Shown here piece by piece: positions 33,827 through 42,385 of a stretch of 64,000 nt of DNA. The stretch covers positions 62,001 to 126,000 of the forward strand of contig PXQU01000001.1 in NCBI GenBank assembly GCA_003021785.1. The letters are read 5' to 3'. Both the position numbers and the translations under genes were made by a program. How positions within the stretch are numbered: the first letter of the stretch is position 1; each line of letters begins with the position of its first letter. Below the pieces are notes generated by a model, which searched no databases, was not told the DNA's origin, and saw nothing but the letters and a program-made list of their open reading frames with translations. Source of the stretch: Halobacteriales archaeon QH_7_65_31 (lineage in GTDB: Archaea > Halobacteriota > Halobacteria > Halobacteriales > Haloarculaceae).

Positions 33827-34443
33827 CGGCCGTGTGCGCGCTCGACGAACGCCGCGACGGCGTCGGAGTCCTTCTCGCTCGGTGCGGACTCGACGCCGGA
33901 GGCCACGTCGACCCCGTACGGCTCGACGGTGTCGATCGCGTCCGTGACGTTGTCCGGGGTCAGTCCCCCCGCGAGGATGAGCGGGCGGTCGAGATCGGCG
34001 GTCGCCTCGCGGGTCGCCGCCCAGTCGTGCGTCTCACCGGTTCCGCCGCCTCCACCCTCGCTGAGAGTATCGACCAGCAGCGCGTCGCCGAGATGCCCAT
34101 AGGTCGGTATCTCGTCGGGCGCGATCGCCGGAATGACCGGGCCTCGGAAGCTCTCGACGACGACCGACAGCGCGGAGGGGTCGAGCCCGTGGATCTGGAT
34201 CGCGTCGACCTGCACGAGATCGGCGAGCGTGATGGCCTGTGCGGCGTTGTCGGGCATCGTGACGAGCGTCGTCGTGACGAACGGCGGCACGGTCGCTTCG
34301 AGCGTCGCCGCCGTCTCGGCGGAAATCTCGCGGGGCGTCTCGACGTCCACGTCGACGATGAACCCGACCGCGTCCGCGCCGGCCTCGACGGCTGCCTGTA
34401 CGTCCGCCTCCGAGGTGAGACCACACACTTTCGTCCGTGTCAC
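33823..34443 (-). CDS. trpF: Phosphoribosylanthranilate isomerase
   Basis: The 206-residue TIM-barrel enzyme isomerises phosphoribosylanthranilate to CdRP. The start MTRTKVCGLTSEADVQAAVE contains the catalytic Cys in KVCGL, and the general acid Asp is expected in the C-terminal phosphate-site region. LILAGGLTPDNV and VDVASGVESAPSEKD form the phosphate-binding end of the barrel. It lies between trpD and trpE with 4-bp overlaps. Length and motifs are normal. Confidence 0.93.
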   Translation of the reverse strand: MTRTKVCGLTSEADVQAAVEAGADAVGFIVDVDVETPREISAETAATLEATVPPFVTTTLVTMPDNAAQAITLADLVQVDAIQIHGLDPSALSVVVESFRGPVIPAIAPDEIPTYGHLGDALLVDTLSEGGGGGTGETHDWAATREATADLDRPLILAGGLTPDNVTDAIDTVEPYGVDVASGVESAPSEKDSDAVAAFVERAHGR

Positions 34444-35459
34444 GGGAGCGTCACCTCACCGTCAGCGAGCGTCGCCAGCGTCTCCGCTGCCGCTCCCGAG
34501 TCGATCGCCTCGCGGGCGCGCTCGACACCGGCCACGAGCGAGTCTACCTCGTCGGCGACGTAGATGGCCGCACCGGCGTTCGCGAGGATGAGATCGCGTT
34601 TCGGCCCGTCGAGCTCGCCGGTCACGATGGCGCGGAGATCGGCGGCGTTCTCGGTCGGCGTCCCGCCCGCGACCGCCTCGATCGGTGCGCGGTCGAGCCC
34701 GAGATCGTCCGGCGTGAGGGTGTACTCCGTCACCGTTCCCTCACTGAGTTCGGCGACGGCGGTCTCGTCGTGAAGCGCGATCTCGTCCATGCCGGAGCCG
34801 TGGACGACGAGCGCGCGGTCGACGCCGACGCGATCGAGTGCCCGCGCGACGAGCGGGACGAGAGCGGCGTCGTAGACGCCGACGACCTGTGCATCTGCGC
34901 CGGCAGGGTTCGTCAGCGGGCCGAGCGCGTTGAATATCGTTCGGACTTCGAGCTCGCGCCGCGGGCCGATGACAGCCTTCATCGCCGGGTGGAACGCCGG
35001 CGCGTGCATGTAGCCGATCCCGTCCCGCTCGATGCGCCGCTCGACGGCGTCTGGACTCGAATCTAAATCGACACCGAGCTCCGCTAATACGTCCGAGCTT
35101 CCCGAGGAGGAGGAGACGGAGTAGTTGCCGTGTTTCGCGACCGGAACGCCCGCGCCCGCAGTCACGATGGTCGCCGTCGTGGAGACGTTGATGGTGTCGT
35201 AGTCGTCTCCGCCCGTCCCACAGGTGTCTACGAGCGGCTCGCAGTCGGGGGCGATCGTGTGTGCCGCCTCGCGCATCCCCTCCGCGAAGCCGGCGATCTC
35301 GGCCTCGGTCTCTCCCTTCACGCGGAGCGCGGCGAGCAGTGCGCCGATCTGTGCCTCGCTCGCCTCCTCGAAGACGAGCCGTGCGGCGGTTCGCGCCTCG
35401 CTCTGTGTCAGATCCGCTCCCGCTGTCACCCGTTCGAGATACTGTGGTAGGTCCGTCAT
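34440..35459 (-). CDS. trpD: Anthranilate phosphoribosyltransferase
   Basis: The 339-residue enzyme transfers phosphoribose from PRPP to anthranilate. Hallmarks are LVDTCGTGGDDYDTINVST (GTGGD PRPP loop), KHGNYSVSSSSGSSDVL and FHPAMKAVIGPRRELEVRTIFNALGPLTNPA. I chose the ATG at 35459 (MTDLPQYLERVT); the track start at 35564 includes promoter DNA. It is the first gene of trpDFEG. A palindromic site and an AT-rich box A lie 20-50 bp upstream, suggesting regulated expression. Confidence 0.94.
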   Translation of the reverse strand: MTDLPQYLERVTAGADLTQSEARTAARLVFEEASEAQIGALLAALRVKGETEAEIAGFAEGMREAAHTIAPDCEPLVDTCGTGGDDYDTINVSTTATIVTAGAGVPVAKHGNYSVSSSSGSSDVLAELGVDLDSSPDAVERRIERDGIGYMHAPAFHPAMKAVIGPRRELEVRTIFNALGPLTNPAGADAQVVGVYDAALVPLVARALDRVGVDRALVVHGSGMDEIALHDETAVAELSEGTVTEYTLTPDDLGLDRAPIEAVAGGTPTENAADLRAIVTGELDGPKRDLILANAGAAIYVADEVDSLVAGVERAREAIDSGAAAETLATLADGEVTLP

Positions 35460-35481
35460 AATGTTCGATGCTGTGTTGTAG

Positions 35482-35508
35482 TGTACAACTCTGTACATTC
35501 GTAAAAGC
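35482..35508 (-). promoter_or_regulatory. trp operon promoter with palindromic operator-like site
   Basis: TGTACA-ACTC-TGTACA (35482-35497) consists of two self-palindromic hexamers 4 bp apart. Directly upstream on the minus strand is CTTTTACGA (35500-35508), a possible box A about 41-49 bp before trpD. The arrangement suggests a dimeric regulator binding next to the core promoter. Confidence 0.5.
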
Positions 35509-35586
35509 GTGTCGGAGTCGCAGACCGGCGGGGGTCGTCGATTCGAAACCTTCAATTGTACCACCGGGCTACCGACTGGTGTAACA

Positions 35587-35661
35587 GGGTTCGTAGTCTA
35601 GGCTGGTTATGACACCTCCTTGACATGGAGGAGGCCGGCGGTTCAAATCCGCCCGAACCCA
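35587..35661 (+). tRNA. tRNA-Val (anticodon GAC)
   Basis: GGGTTCG pairs with CGAACCC, with discriminator A at 35661. The anticodon stem CCTCC/GGAGG encloses loop TTGACAT, giving GAC (Val). The T arm is GGCGG-TTCAAAT-CCGCC. It is 75 nt with no intron and no encoded CCA, divergent from the trp operon. The 35662-36078 stretch that follows holds no gene I can support. Confidence 0.97.
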
Positions 35662-36078
35662 CTTCTGACGCCTCGCAACGGCGAGCGTAGCGAATCGATC
35701 GCTGTCCGGTCGGTGCTGAGTCCGTGACTGCTCGATACGGCTTCCGAAGAAACGGGGACCGCGACGACGCCGTTCGCGTGCGGCCGTCACGCCGGCGTTG
35801 TATGGCTCTGTACGATCGGACCCTACCCATGCGTCCTGATCCGAGACGTGTGGAGTCGTCGGTCCCACACGGCCGCGTCGAGGGGGAGACGCGGTCCAGA
35901 TCACGCCGAGACTCCGTGGCCGAGGTCGTCTCAGACGGGACAGGTGAGCGTACGAACGGGACGACACTCATCGTTTGTCCGAATATGTTCGGCTCGCGAG
36001 CGGCCGTGGCGAGCTCACGCGTCATACGGGATTAGTTTCAATATCGCGGGTCGTGAAGCCCGAAAGAGAGGGAATCAA

Positions 36079-37221
36079 ATGGATATCAAGGACATCATCA
36101 TCGACGAGTACGCGGAAGTGGACGCGGACGAACGGCTGGGGAAGGTACGCTCGGCGTTCGACCGAACCCAGAGCAAGGGTATCATCGTGGTCGAAGGCGG
36201 CGACTACGCGGGCGTCATCACCGAAAAGCAGCTCCTGCAGTCGCACGTCGAGGACAGCGCGAAGGCCGGTGCAATGATGCTGTCGGCCCCGCACATCGAC
36301 GAGCACGCCGACGTGCGCGACGTCGCGCGCGTCCTCGTCGAGGGGGACGTGAAGCTCGCCCCCGTCTTCGCAGGCGAGCGGCTCGCCGGGATCATCACCG
36401 AGAACGCCATCCTCGACGCCGTCCTCGCGAACTTAGACGTGCTCACGGTCGGCGACATCGCGACCGAGGACGTGCTCTCGGTGTCGGAGGACGCGACCGT
36501 CGGCCAAGTGATCAACCTCATGCGCGAGAACGGGATCTCGCGTACCCCCGTCACCAACGAGAACGGCTACCTGACGGGCGTCGTCACGACCCACGATATC
36601 ACCGACGTCGTCGTGCGCGACGTGGACACGGCGACGACCGGTGACCGCGGCGGCGACACCGGGCGGACCCTCGACATCCCCGTATACGACGTGATGCAGA
36701 GTCCGGTCGAGACGATCGAGCCCGCCGCCACCGTCGAGACCGCCGTCGAGACGATGCTCGATTCGGGGTACAGCGGGCTGGTCGTCACCAGCGATCCCGA
36801 CGACCGGCTCGTCTCGGGGATCATCACCAAGACGGACGTGCTCCGTGCGCTCACGTACACGGAAGACGAGCATATGGACGTGCAGATAACGAACATCGAG
36901 GTGTTGGAGACCATCACCCGCGAGGAGATCGTCTCCAGCATCGAGGCGGTGTCGGAGAAGTACGCCGATATGCAGGTCCAGCACGCGCACGTCCGGTTCA
37001 AACGACACAAGGAGAAGCTCCGCGGAACGCCGCTCATCTACGCGCAGATCCGACTACGGACGAACGTCGGCCAGATCGGCGGCTCCGGTGAGGGATACGG
37101 CGCGGAGTCGGCGTTCCGCGTCGCGCTCGACAAGCTCGAACGCAACGTCGTCGAGCTGAAAGGCGTGCAGGCCGACGAGGAGTACGAGGGACAGCTCCTC
37201 CGCAAGCTCGGCCAGCTGTAG
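36079..37221 (+). CDS. Four-CBS-domain protein with C-terminal HPF/S30AE-like domain
   Basis: The 380-residue protein has four CBS motifs in two Bateman pairs (about 1-65, 66-125, 130-190 and 210-275), each with the V-x-V/T-V...G-I/V-V/I pattern such as MRENGISRTPVTNENGYLTGVVTTHD. A C-terminal domain of about 90 residues reads HVRFKRHKEKLRGTPLIYAQIRLRTN...AFRVALDKLERNV, similar to ribosome hibernation factors. CBS pairs bind adenine nucleotides, so an energy-sensing ribosome-binding role is plausible (inference). The ATG at 36079 has a purine-rich GAGAGGGA 7-14 nt upstream; the 35848 start would add non-homologous sequence. Confidence 0.85.
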   Translation: MDIKDIIIDEYAEVDADERLGKVRSAFDRTQSKGIIVVEGGDYAGVITEKQLLQSHVEDSAKAGAMMLSAPHIDEHADVRDVARVLVEGDVKLAPVFAGERLAGIITENAILDAVLANLDVLTVGDIATEDVLSVSEDATVGQVINLMRENGISRTPVTNENGYLTGVVTTHDITDVVVRDVDTATTGDRGGDTGRTLDIPVYDVMQSPVETIEPAATVETAVETMLDSGYSGLVVTSDPDDRLVSGIITKTDVLRALTYTEDEHMDVQITNIEVLETITREEIVSSIEAVSEKYADMQVQHAHVRFKRHKEKLRGTPLIYAQIRLRTNVGQIGGSGEGYGAESAFRVALDKLERNVVELKGVQADEEYEGQLLRKLGQL

Positions 37222-37235
37222 CCGTCGGGCCGGCT

Positions 37236-37868
37236 TCAGGCCTCGAACGATTCGAAGTGCGTGATCTCCTCGACGCTCCGGCGGCTCTTCTGCTCGCGTT
37301 CGAGATCGTCGGCGTCCTCGGCCGGGTAGCCGAGCGCGACGAGCATGACCGGCTCGTAGCCGTCGGTCCCGTACGTCTCGGTGAGCGCGTCTCCGTCGAA
37401 GCCGCCCATCGGACAGGAGGCGATCCCCATGTCCCACGCGGCCGTCATCATCGTCATCGCGGCGAGTGAGGCGGATTTCGCCGTCCAGAGCCGGTTTTCG
37501 GACGTGTCCTGTTCGCGCCAGCTCTCGACGTGTTGGGTGAGACCGTCGGCCTCCTCCTGATTGGGGAGATACCCCTTCTCGGCCCAGTCAGTGAAGACCT
37601 CTGCGGCGTGGGCGGCGGGGTCGAGGTTGCCGAGGACGACGACGACGGCGGCGGCGTCGGTGACGTGTTCCTGCCCGTTGGCGATCTCCTGTAGCTCGGC
37701 GAGGTTGTCGTCGTCACGGACGACGAGGAACTCCCACGGCTGGAGGTTGAACGACGACGGCGCACGGCGCGTTCGGTCGAACAGCTCGGTGAGCGTCTCG
37801 TCGTCGAGCGGTTCGTCGCTGTACTGGTGAACGGATCGGCGGGTCCGGATTGTCTCTTCGGTTTCCAC
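37236..37868 (-). CDS. Nitroreductase family flavoprotein
   Basis: The 210-residue protein has the nitroreductase fold: the FMN-phosphate motif ETIRTRRSVHQYSDEPL at the start, RRAPSSFNLQPWEFLVVRD near 35, and SLAAMTMMTAAWDMGIASCPMGGFD near 145. Members reduce nitro or quinone compounds with NAD(P)H using FMN. The start is GTG at 37868 or GTG at 37892; the shorter gives the usual N-terminus. It is convergent with the CBS gene, 14 bp apart. Confidence 0.88.
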   Translation of the reverse strand: METEETIRTRRSVHQYSDEPLDDETLTELFDRTRRAPSSFNLQPWEFLVVRDDDNLAELQEIANGQEHVTDAAAVVVVLGNLDPAAHAAEVFTDWAEKGYLPNQEEADGLTQHVESWREQDTSENRLWTAKSASLAAMTMMTAAWDMGIASCPMGGFDGDALTETYGTDGYEPVMLVALGYPAEDADDLEREQKSRRSVEEITHFESFEA

Positions 37869-38023
37869 ATTTCGTAGACGCGACTGCCGCACTTACCGAG
37901 CGGTGTTCCGGCCAAGGTAACCGGAATGAGTTGTACCGCTGTCAGGCGGTTACGCCGGTGTTATCGGACGCGCGGCGTGGCCGGTAGCCGGTGGGACGGC
38001 GGCGCGTTCCGCCATGAGAGGAG

Positions 38024-38449
38024 CTACCGCGCGACCGTAACCGGAACGTGTGCACGCCGGACGACCGCCTCCGCAACGGAGCCGAGCAGCACCCGCGAGA
38101 TGCCTTGCCGACCGTGGCTTCCGATGATGATCTCGTCGCCGTCGTTCTCCTCGGTGAACTCGACGATAGTGCGGGCTGGCTGGCCCACCTCGGTCGCCGT
38201 CTCGATGCTCATACTCTCGGGGGCGTCAGCCTTGGCGGACGCGAACAGCTCCTCGGCGGCGGCCTCGGCCTCGTCGTACCACTCCTCGGAGAAGCTCGGC
38301 AGGCCGGCCTGTGCGCCGTAGCCGGCACGCGCCGGATTGATGACGTGCAACAGCGTTAGCGTCGCGTCGGGGAACTGTTCGTAGGCGTACTCCAGTGCCT
38401 GCTGTGACTGTTCGGAGCCGTCGACCGGGACGACGATGTTCAGTGCCAT
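38024..38449 (-). CDS. Universal stress protein (UspA family)
   Basis: The 141-residue single-domain Usp starts MALNIVVPVDGSEQSQQALEYA and ends with the ATP-binding pattern IIIGSHGRQGISRVLLGSVAEAVVRRAHVPVTV (G-2x-G-9x-G-S/T). It probably binds ATP and forms dimers. The ATG at 38449 is preferred; the longer ORF from 38668 overlaps the HerA gene antisense to nothing useful. About 58 bp separate it from the HerA stop upstream on the same strand. The 37893-38023 gap shows no gene. Confidence 0.92.
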   Translation of the reverse strand: MALNIVVPVDGSEQSQQALEYAYEQFPDATLTLLHVINPARAGYGAQAGLPSFSEEWYDEAEAAAEELFASAKADAPESMSIETATEVGQPARTIVEFTEENDGDEIIIGSHGRQGISRVLLGSVAEAVVRRAHVPVTVAR

Positions 38450-38507
38450 AGCTGAAGATGCGACGTGAGCAGTTAAAAAGCCCGTCCACGCGAGACGACG
38501 CGTCCGG

Positions 38508-40277
38508 CTACTCGCGCCCGTGTCGGGTGACACAGTGTGACAGCCCGACCACCTCGACCGGCTCGGAGTTGTCCGGCGAGTAGATCGCCATCTGTCCCTT
38601 CTCGAAGTAGGGGACCTTCTCTTCGAGCGTGGACGGGATGTTGACGGATCTGATGGCGTCCTCGTCACCGAGGTTGAGGACGACCGTCGTGTTCACCTGT
38701 TTGAAGACGGGATCGGCGATATCCTGTGGGTCCTGCGTTATCAAGAACAGGCCGAGTCGCTCCTTGCGGCCCTGTTTTGCGGCCTCGGAGAACTTGCCGA
38801 TAACCTTGTCCGCCTGCACGCTGTCGGCGTCGGTGAGGAAGTTGTGCGCCTCGTCCATCCCGAGGATGAGCGGCGTCTCCTTGATGCGGTCGAACTCGGG
38901 ATCGTTCGAGAGCTTCTCGTCGATCAGCAGCGAGGCGACCGCGAGGACGACCGTGGTCGTCGCCCGCGAGTCGGTGATGTGGTAGGTCGGCACGCAGGTC
39001 AGCCCGCCCGGCCGGACGAACTTGTGAACGAGATCGGTGATCGGTGGCGCGTCCCCGTCGAAGATGTCACCGAACCCCCGCGTCTTCCGCTTGACAGCGT
39101 CGAAGGTCGCCTCGTGGATCTGTCCCCCCTCGTGAAGCTCCTCCTTTAGCGCCGGATCGTCGAGGAACGAGCGGAACTGCGAGTAGGTCCTTCCGTCGTG
39201 CGTCTCGAAGAACCGCTCAAGCAGGCTGGTCAACCCCTGATACTGGTTGTCGTTCAGCCCCGCGCCCGCGACGAGCCACGGGCGGGAACGGACCATCGAG
39301 AAGGGGAGGGTGAAGGCCACCTGCTGTGCGCGGTGGTGGTCGGCGGCGTAGCTCGCTCCCGCGACGGCCGGAACGAACGCCTTCGTGTCCGCGTGCCCGC
39401 CGTGTTCGATTCCCTCTGCGTCGAGTTTCCGAGCGAACTCGTCGGGATACTCGCCGTCGTCGTGCATCTGTGCGTACTCGTCCTGCGGGTCGAACTGGAC
39501 GACCGCCACGCCGGGCGTGCGACCGTCGCTCATCTCGTAGGTGCGACCCAGATACTGCCGGAGGATGTTCTTCGAGGCGTGGGTCTTCCCCGACCCTGTG
39601 CCGCCGGCGACGAGCGAGTGACGGAACACGAGCGGATCACCGGCGTCGTAGTCGTCTTTGAGCCGGTAATCGACCGTCGGTGGCTCTGCGGCCGTGCGAA
39701 TCTTCTCGCCGCCGACCGCGAGATGGCCGATGAAGACGCCGTCGTCGGGGACCTTCAGCCCGGTCTTCACCTCTATTTTGTCCTCGGCCTGTCGGACGAC
39801 CGTCTCGGGCTTCGGGACGCGGTCGGCCATCCGCCGGCGGAGCTCGCCGCCCTCGGAGTAGAGCACGGCGAGCGGTTCGAGCGTCGCCATCAGCTTGTAG
39901 TCGGCCTCGTCGATACCGTCGGTGCGCATCGCGCGGCGGGCGTGGATCTCGGTCGCGTCGTCGGACTCGAACTCCTGTGCGTACGACAGCGCGGAGATGC
40001 GACAGAACAGCGCCTCGTCGTCGGGGTAGTCGGCGATCGCGTATCTCCCGACGCGCACGAGCGATCGGTTCCCGACGGTCACGTACGCGCGCAGACGCGT
40101 CTCCTCGTCCGTCTCGCCGACGGCGAGCCCCGCCGCCGCGGAGAGCGTTCCGAGCCCGCGATCCTCCCCCTGTGGCGTCGTCTCGACCGGCTCGAACGAC
40201 CGCTCGTCGTCGGTCGCGGCGTCGACCGACTCGCTCGCCGCGCTCGCGCCGGGCTCGAAATCCCCGAGATCACTCAT
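38508..40277 (-). CDS. HerA-like DNA-translocase ATPase
   Basis: The 589-residue protein has an N-terminal HAS-barrel-like domain (about 55-205) and a HerA/FtsK-type ATPase. Walker A is AGGTGSGKT at about 224, Walker B is LILGMDEAHNF near 472, and the downstream motif is LITQDPQDIADPV. HerA works with NurA in DNA-end resection, and HerA relatives also act in defence systems. No nurA gene is seen here. The gene follows the CARF-like regulator by 51 bp on the same strand, so they may be co-transcribed. Confidence 0.88.
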   Translation of the reverse strand: MSDLGDFEPGASAASESVDAATDDERSFEPVETTPQGEDRGLGTLSAAAGLAVGETDEETRLRAYVTVGNRSLVRVGRYAIADYPDDEALFCRISALSYAQEFESDDATEIHARRAMRTDGIDEADYKLMATLEPLAVLYSEGGELRRRMADRVPKPETVVRQAEDKIEVKTGLKVPDDGVFIGHLAVGGEKIRTAAEPPTVDYRLKDDYDAGDPLVFRHSLVAGGTGSGKTHASKNILRQYLGRTYEMSDGRTPGVAVVQFDPQDEYAQMHDDGEYPDEFARKLDAEGIEHGGHADTKAFVPAVAGASYAADHHRAQQVAFTLPFSMVRSRPWLVAGAGLNDNQYQGLTSLLERFFETHDGRTYSQFRSFLDDPALKEELHEGGQIHEATFDAVKRKTRGFGDIFDGDAPPITDLVHKFVRPGGLTCVPTYHITDSRATTTVVLAVASLLIDEKLSNDPEFDRIKETPLILGMDEAHNFLTDADSVQADKVIGKFSEAAKQGRKERLGLFLITQDPQDIADPVFKQVNTTVVLNLGDEDAIRSVNIPSTLEEKVPYFEKGQMAIYSPDNSEPVEVVGLSHCVTRHGRE

Positions 40278-40328
40278 ACCTCGCCTGCGTGTTCGGACGG
40301 CAAAAATCCCCGCTCGCCTCGCGGGTCG

Positions 40329-41240
40329 TCACGCGGTGAACTCTTCGGTCGTGTGCGAGCGCACCCACAGCTCGCCGATGCGCGAGAGCCGCGTCCGGTA
40401 CGATTTCCCCTGTTCCTCCTGTTCGATGTATCCCTTCCCGCCCGGGCCGAGCCGGTCAACGTTGTAGATGACCTTCGACCGGAAAGAGTCGGTGTACTCC
40501 TCGCCGAGCTCCGAGGCGAGCGTCTTCGCCAGCTCCGAGACGGAGTCGAACTCCGCGTGCTCGCCGAGCGTGAACAGGATGAGCTCCTCGAACGGCTTCA
40601 CGTTCGAGAACGACGCCACGGGAAGCTCAACGATGTGGCTCCCGCCGAACTCCTTCGCGCCGATGGTCGTCCCGCGCTCGTCGAACTCCGCGAGCAGCTC
40701 GCGGCCCGCGTCCAGTCGCTCGCGGATGCGGTCGTCGTCACCGTCGATCCCCTCGTCGTCACCGAGCACGGCCGCCAGCAGGTCGGTCTGTGCGCGCAGC
40801 TCCTCCGCGAGTTCTGTCTCCAGATACTTCTCCGGAGCGGTGTAGTAGGTGTGGATGCGGTCGCGGTCGTCGCTGCGCTCGACGGCGATCGAGTGGGCGG
40901 CAGTCGCAAAGGCGAAGGAAACGACCCGCGGCATCGAGGAGACGTTCACCCACACCTCGTTGTCGGCGTCGAGCTCGGCGTTGATCAGATCGAACGCCTG
41001 CTCGAAGGCGGCCCCGTAGTCGTACACGTCGGCGACGCCGTGGCGTTCGGTCGCCGCGCCGAGCAGGTTCTCGAAGTCCTGTTCCAGCTCGCCGCCGAGG
41101 TTCCGGGAGTACTCGACGTTCGCCTCGCTCCCGACCGCGCCTTCGAGGAGAATCACGCGATCGACGGTGAGCCGGTCCCGGACCAAGGGCGCGATGAGCC
41201 GGTCGTAGTCGAACCCGACCGGGACGATGTGGGTCTGCAT
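40329..41240 (-). CDS. HFX_2341-type transcriptional regulator (CARF-like plus winged helix)
   Basis: The 303-residue protein starts MQTHIVPVGFDYDRLIAPLV. The N-terminal half looks like a CARF/Rossmann ligand-sensing domain, with the sheet-helix motif VWVNVSSMPRVVSFAFATAA near 110. The C-terminal half is winged-helix-like (FEELILFTLGEHAEFDSVSELAKTLASELG). It matches what I recall as DUF6293/HFX_2341 regulators. It precedes HerA. Its first 17 codons are part of a 52-bp repeat also present at 44879-44930, so the upstream DNA including the present promoter belongs to an integrated element. The start is the ATG at 41240. Confidence 0.85.
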   Translation of the reverse strand: MQTHIVPVGFDYDRLIAPLVRDRLTVDRVILLEGAVGSEANVEYSRNLGGELEQDFENLLGAATERHGVADVYDYGAAFEQAFDLINAELDADNEVWVNVSSMPRVVSFAFATAAHSIAVERSDDRDRIHTYYTAPEKYLETELAEELRAQTDLLAAVLGDDEGIDGDDDRIRERLDAGRELLAEFDERGTTIGAKEFGGSHIVELPVASFSNVKPFEELILFTLGEHAEFDSVSELAKTLASELGEEYTDSFRSKVIYNVDRLGPGGKGYIEQEEQGKSYRTRLSRIGELWVRSHTTEEFTA

Positions 41241-41243
41241 ACG
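41192..41243. repeat. 52-bp direct repeat, copy 1 (att-like)
   Basis: This sequence, starting CGATGAGCCGGTCGTAGTCG, is identical over 52 bp to 44879-44930. It covers codons 1 to about 16 of the regulator gene plus its start-codon flank. It marks one boundary of the integrated element. Confidence 0.93.
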
Positions 41244-41261
41244 AAGCACAACGGGTCGGTG

Positions 41262-41272
41262 TTTACATAAAG
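41262..41272 (-). promoter_or_regulatory. Element-borne TATA box for the HFX_2341-type regulator
   Basis: On the minus strand CTTTATGTAAA lies 22-32 bp before the regulator ATG, a good leaderless promoter position. It is outside the 52-bp repeat, so it is carried by the element. The rest of 41273-41627 contains only a doubtful 51-codon ORF (41405-41560), a CTGACAG-T-CTGTCAG palindrome at 41525-41539 and an AT-rich patch near 41556-41590. Confidence 0.6.
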
Positions 41273-41627
41273 CACCAGCTTCGCTACCGTTGTTATGCAC
41301 ATCACCGATGTTTGCTGCCGCGTCCTCGTTTGGCTTTCATGCACGCGCAGTGACTGTGCTTTCTTCAGTCCTCTCCTCATTTGGATGGGTCTGTGGGTAT
41401 TGAGATGTCAGCGTACAGCTTTCGACCGATTCGTGTGCGGGTGTCCGGTGCATGGGTCAAGAGACAGCATGAGTGGTGCGTGAGCGCGGTCGAAGCCCGA
41501 CTGAGTGGGAATTGGGCGTCGTTTCTGACAGTCTGTCAGAGCCGTTCACCGACGGTTTAATTCGCAAATATTAAATGGAATAACATAAACTTACGCTGGC
41601 AGGTGTCTCTCGTGTTCTGGTCGGTGT

Positions 41628-41840
41628 CTACTCGTCGGACGTGGTGTCGATACCGAGCGTCTTATTCAGACCACAGAAACACGTCGTAGCGTTGAAACCG
41701 AATCCGAGCGCTCCGACGAGAGCGAGCAATCCCGTCATGCGTTTTCCTTTCCGGAGCGTACTGATTGCGACGACGGTCAGTAGAGCGGCGAGTAGTGCGC
41801 GGGCAAGACGGTCACGGCCACCTACGTTCTTTGTTTCCAT
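41628..41840 (-). CDS. DUF2892-like small membrane protein
   Basis: The 70-residue protein starts METKNVGGRDRLARALLAAL and has two hydrophobic helices ending in GFNATTCFCGLNKTLGI. This matches the short inner-membrane DUF2892 family (YgaP-tail-like) with its N-V-G...D-R-x-x-R start. The family function is poorly known; relatives are often next to rhodanese or sulfur-related proteins. It lies inside the integrated element. Confidence 0.75.
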   Translation of the reverse strand: METKNVGGRDRLARALLAALLTVVAISTLRKGKRMTGLLALVGALGFGFNATTCFCGLNKTLGIDTTSDE

Positions 41841-41908
41841 ACCCGAACCGTAGGACGCGTCGGGCTTGTATCTTCGCTCACGGGGTACAGAACGGGAACC
41901 GTAGCGGG

Positions 41909-42340
41909 CTACAGCGACGTACCAGCCCGAATCTCGTAGTCGGTGATTGCGGCGGCGTCTTCACCGATACCGGAGTACTGTACCTCAAAGGCCCACGTCT
42001 CGCCTGCCGACCAGCCATTGATGTTATCTAAGAACGACTCGGCCAGCGTGTCACCCTCGTAGAATTTCACCTCGACTTCCGCGTAGTCAAGTTCGCCACC
42101 GCTGACGTTCTCGGCTTCACCTTCAACCTTCACGCTTTCAGCGCCACTATCTTCATCTTCACGCACCATCTCATGCGATAGCAATTCTATATCGTTCGAG
42201 TTTCCGCTGTTGCCCTCGTTGTTGTTTCCATTGCCGTCGCCGTTACCTTCCTCAAAGTCACCACCGTCTTCCGAACACCCGGCGAGGGTGAGGCCACTAA
42301 CTGTTGCTCCGATAGTTGCGAGATACTTGCGACGTTGCAT
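41909..42340 (-). CDS. Tat-exported lipoprotein (FxLYD-like)
   Basis: The 143-residue protein starts MQRRKYLATIGATVSGLTLAGC, a twin-arginine signal with a lipobox. A low-complexity Asn/Gly/Glu linker follows, then a small beta domain (VKVEGEAENVSGGELDYAEV) like the FxLYD domain of haloarchaeal surface lipoproteins. The ATG at 42340 is preceded by AGGAGA 8-13 nt upstream, a clear ribosome-binding site and better than the 42358 start. It is divergent from the repressor gene in the integrated element. Confidence 0.8.
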   Translation of the reverse strand: MQRRKYLATIGATVSGLTLAGCSEDGGDFEEGNGDGNGNNNEGNSGNSNDIELLSHEMVREDEDSGAESVKVEGEAENVSGGELDYAEVEVKFYEGDTLAESFLDNINGWSAGETWAFEVQYSGIGEDAAAITDYEIRAGTSL

Positions 42341-42385
42341 TTCAATTTCTCCTGACACACCGGCGGCATTTAGTTGTTACTAACG

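Noticed and set aside
35552-36025. 157-residue minus-strand ORF
   Set aside because: It runs antisense through tRNA-Val and then low-complexity Arg/Ser-rich sequence.
39198-41270. 690-residue plus-strand ORF
   Set aside because: It is antisense to herA and the HFX_2341-type gene, is Arg/Val-rich and has no domain.
41405-41560. 51-codon plus-strand ORF (MSAYSFRPIRV...)
   Set aside because: No promoter, motif or similarity is apparent, and it overlaps the palindrome; too weak to call.
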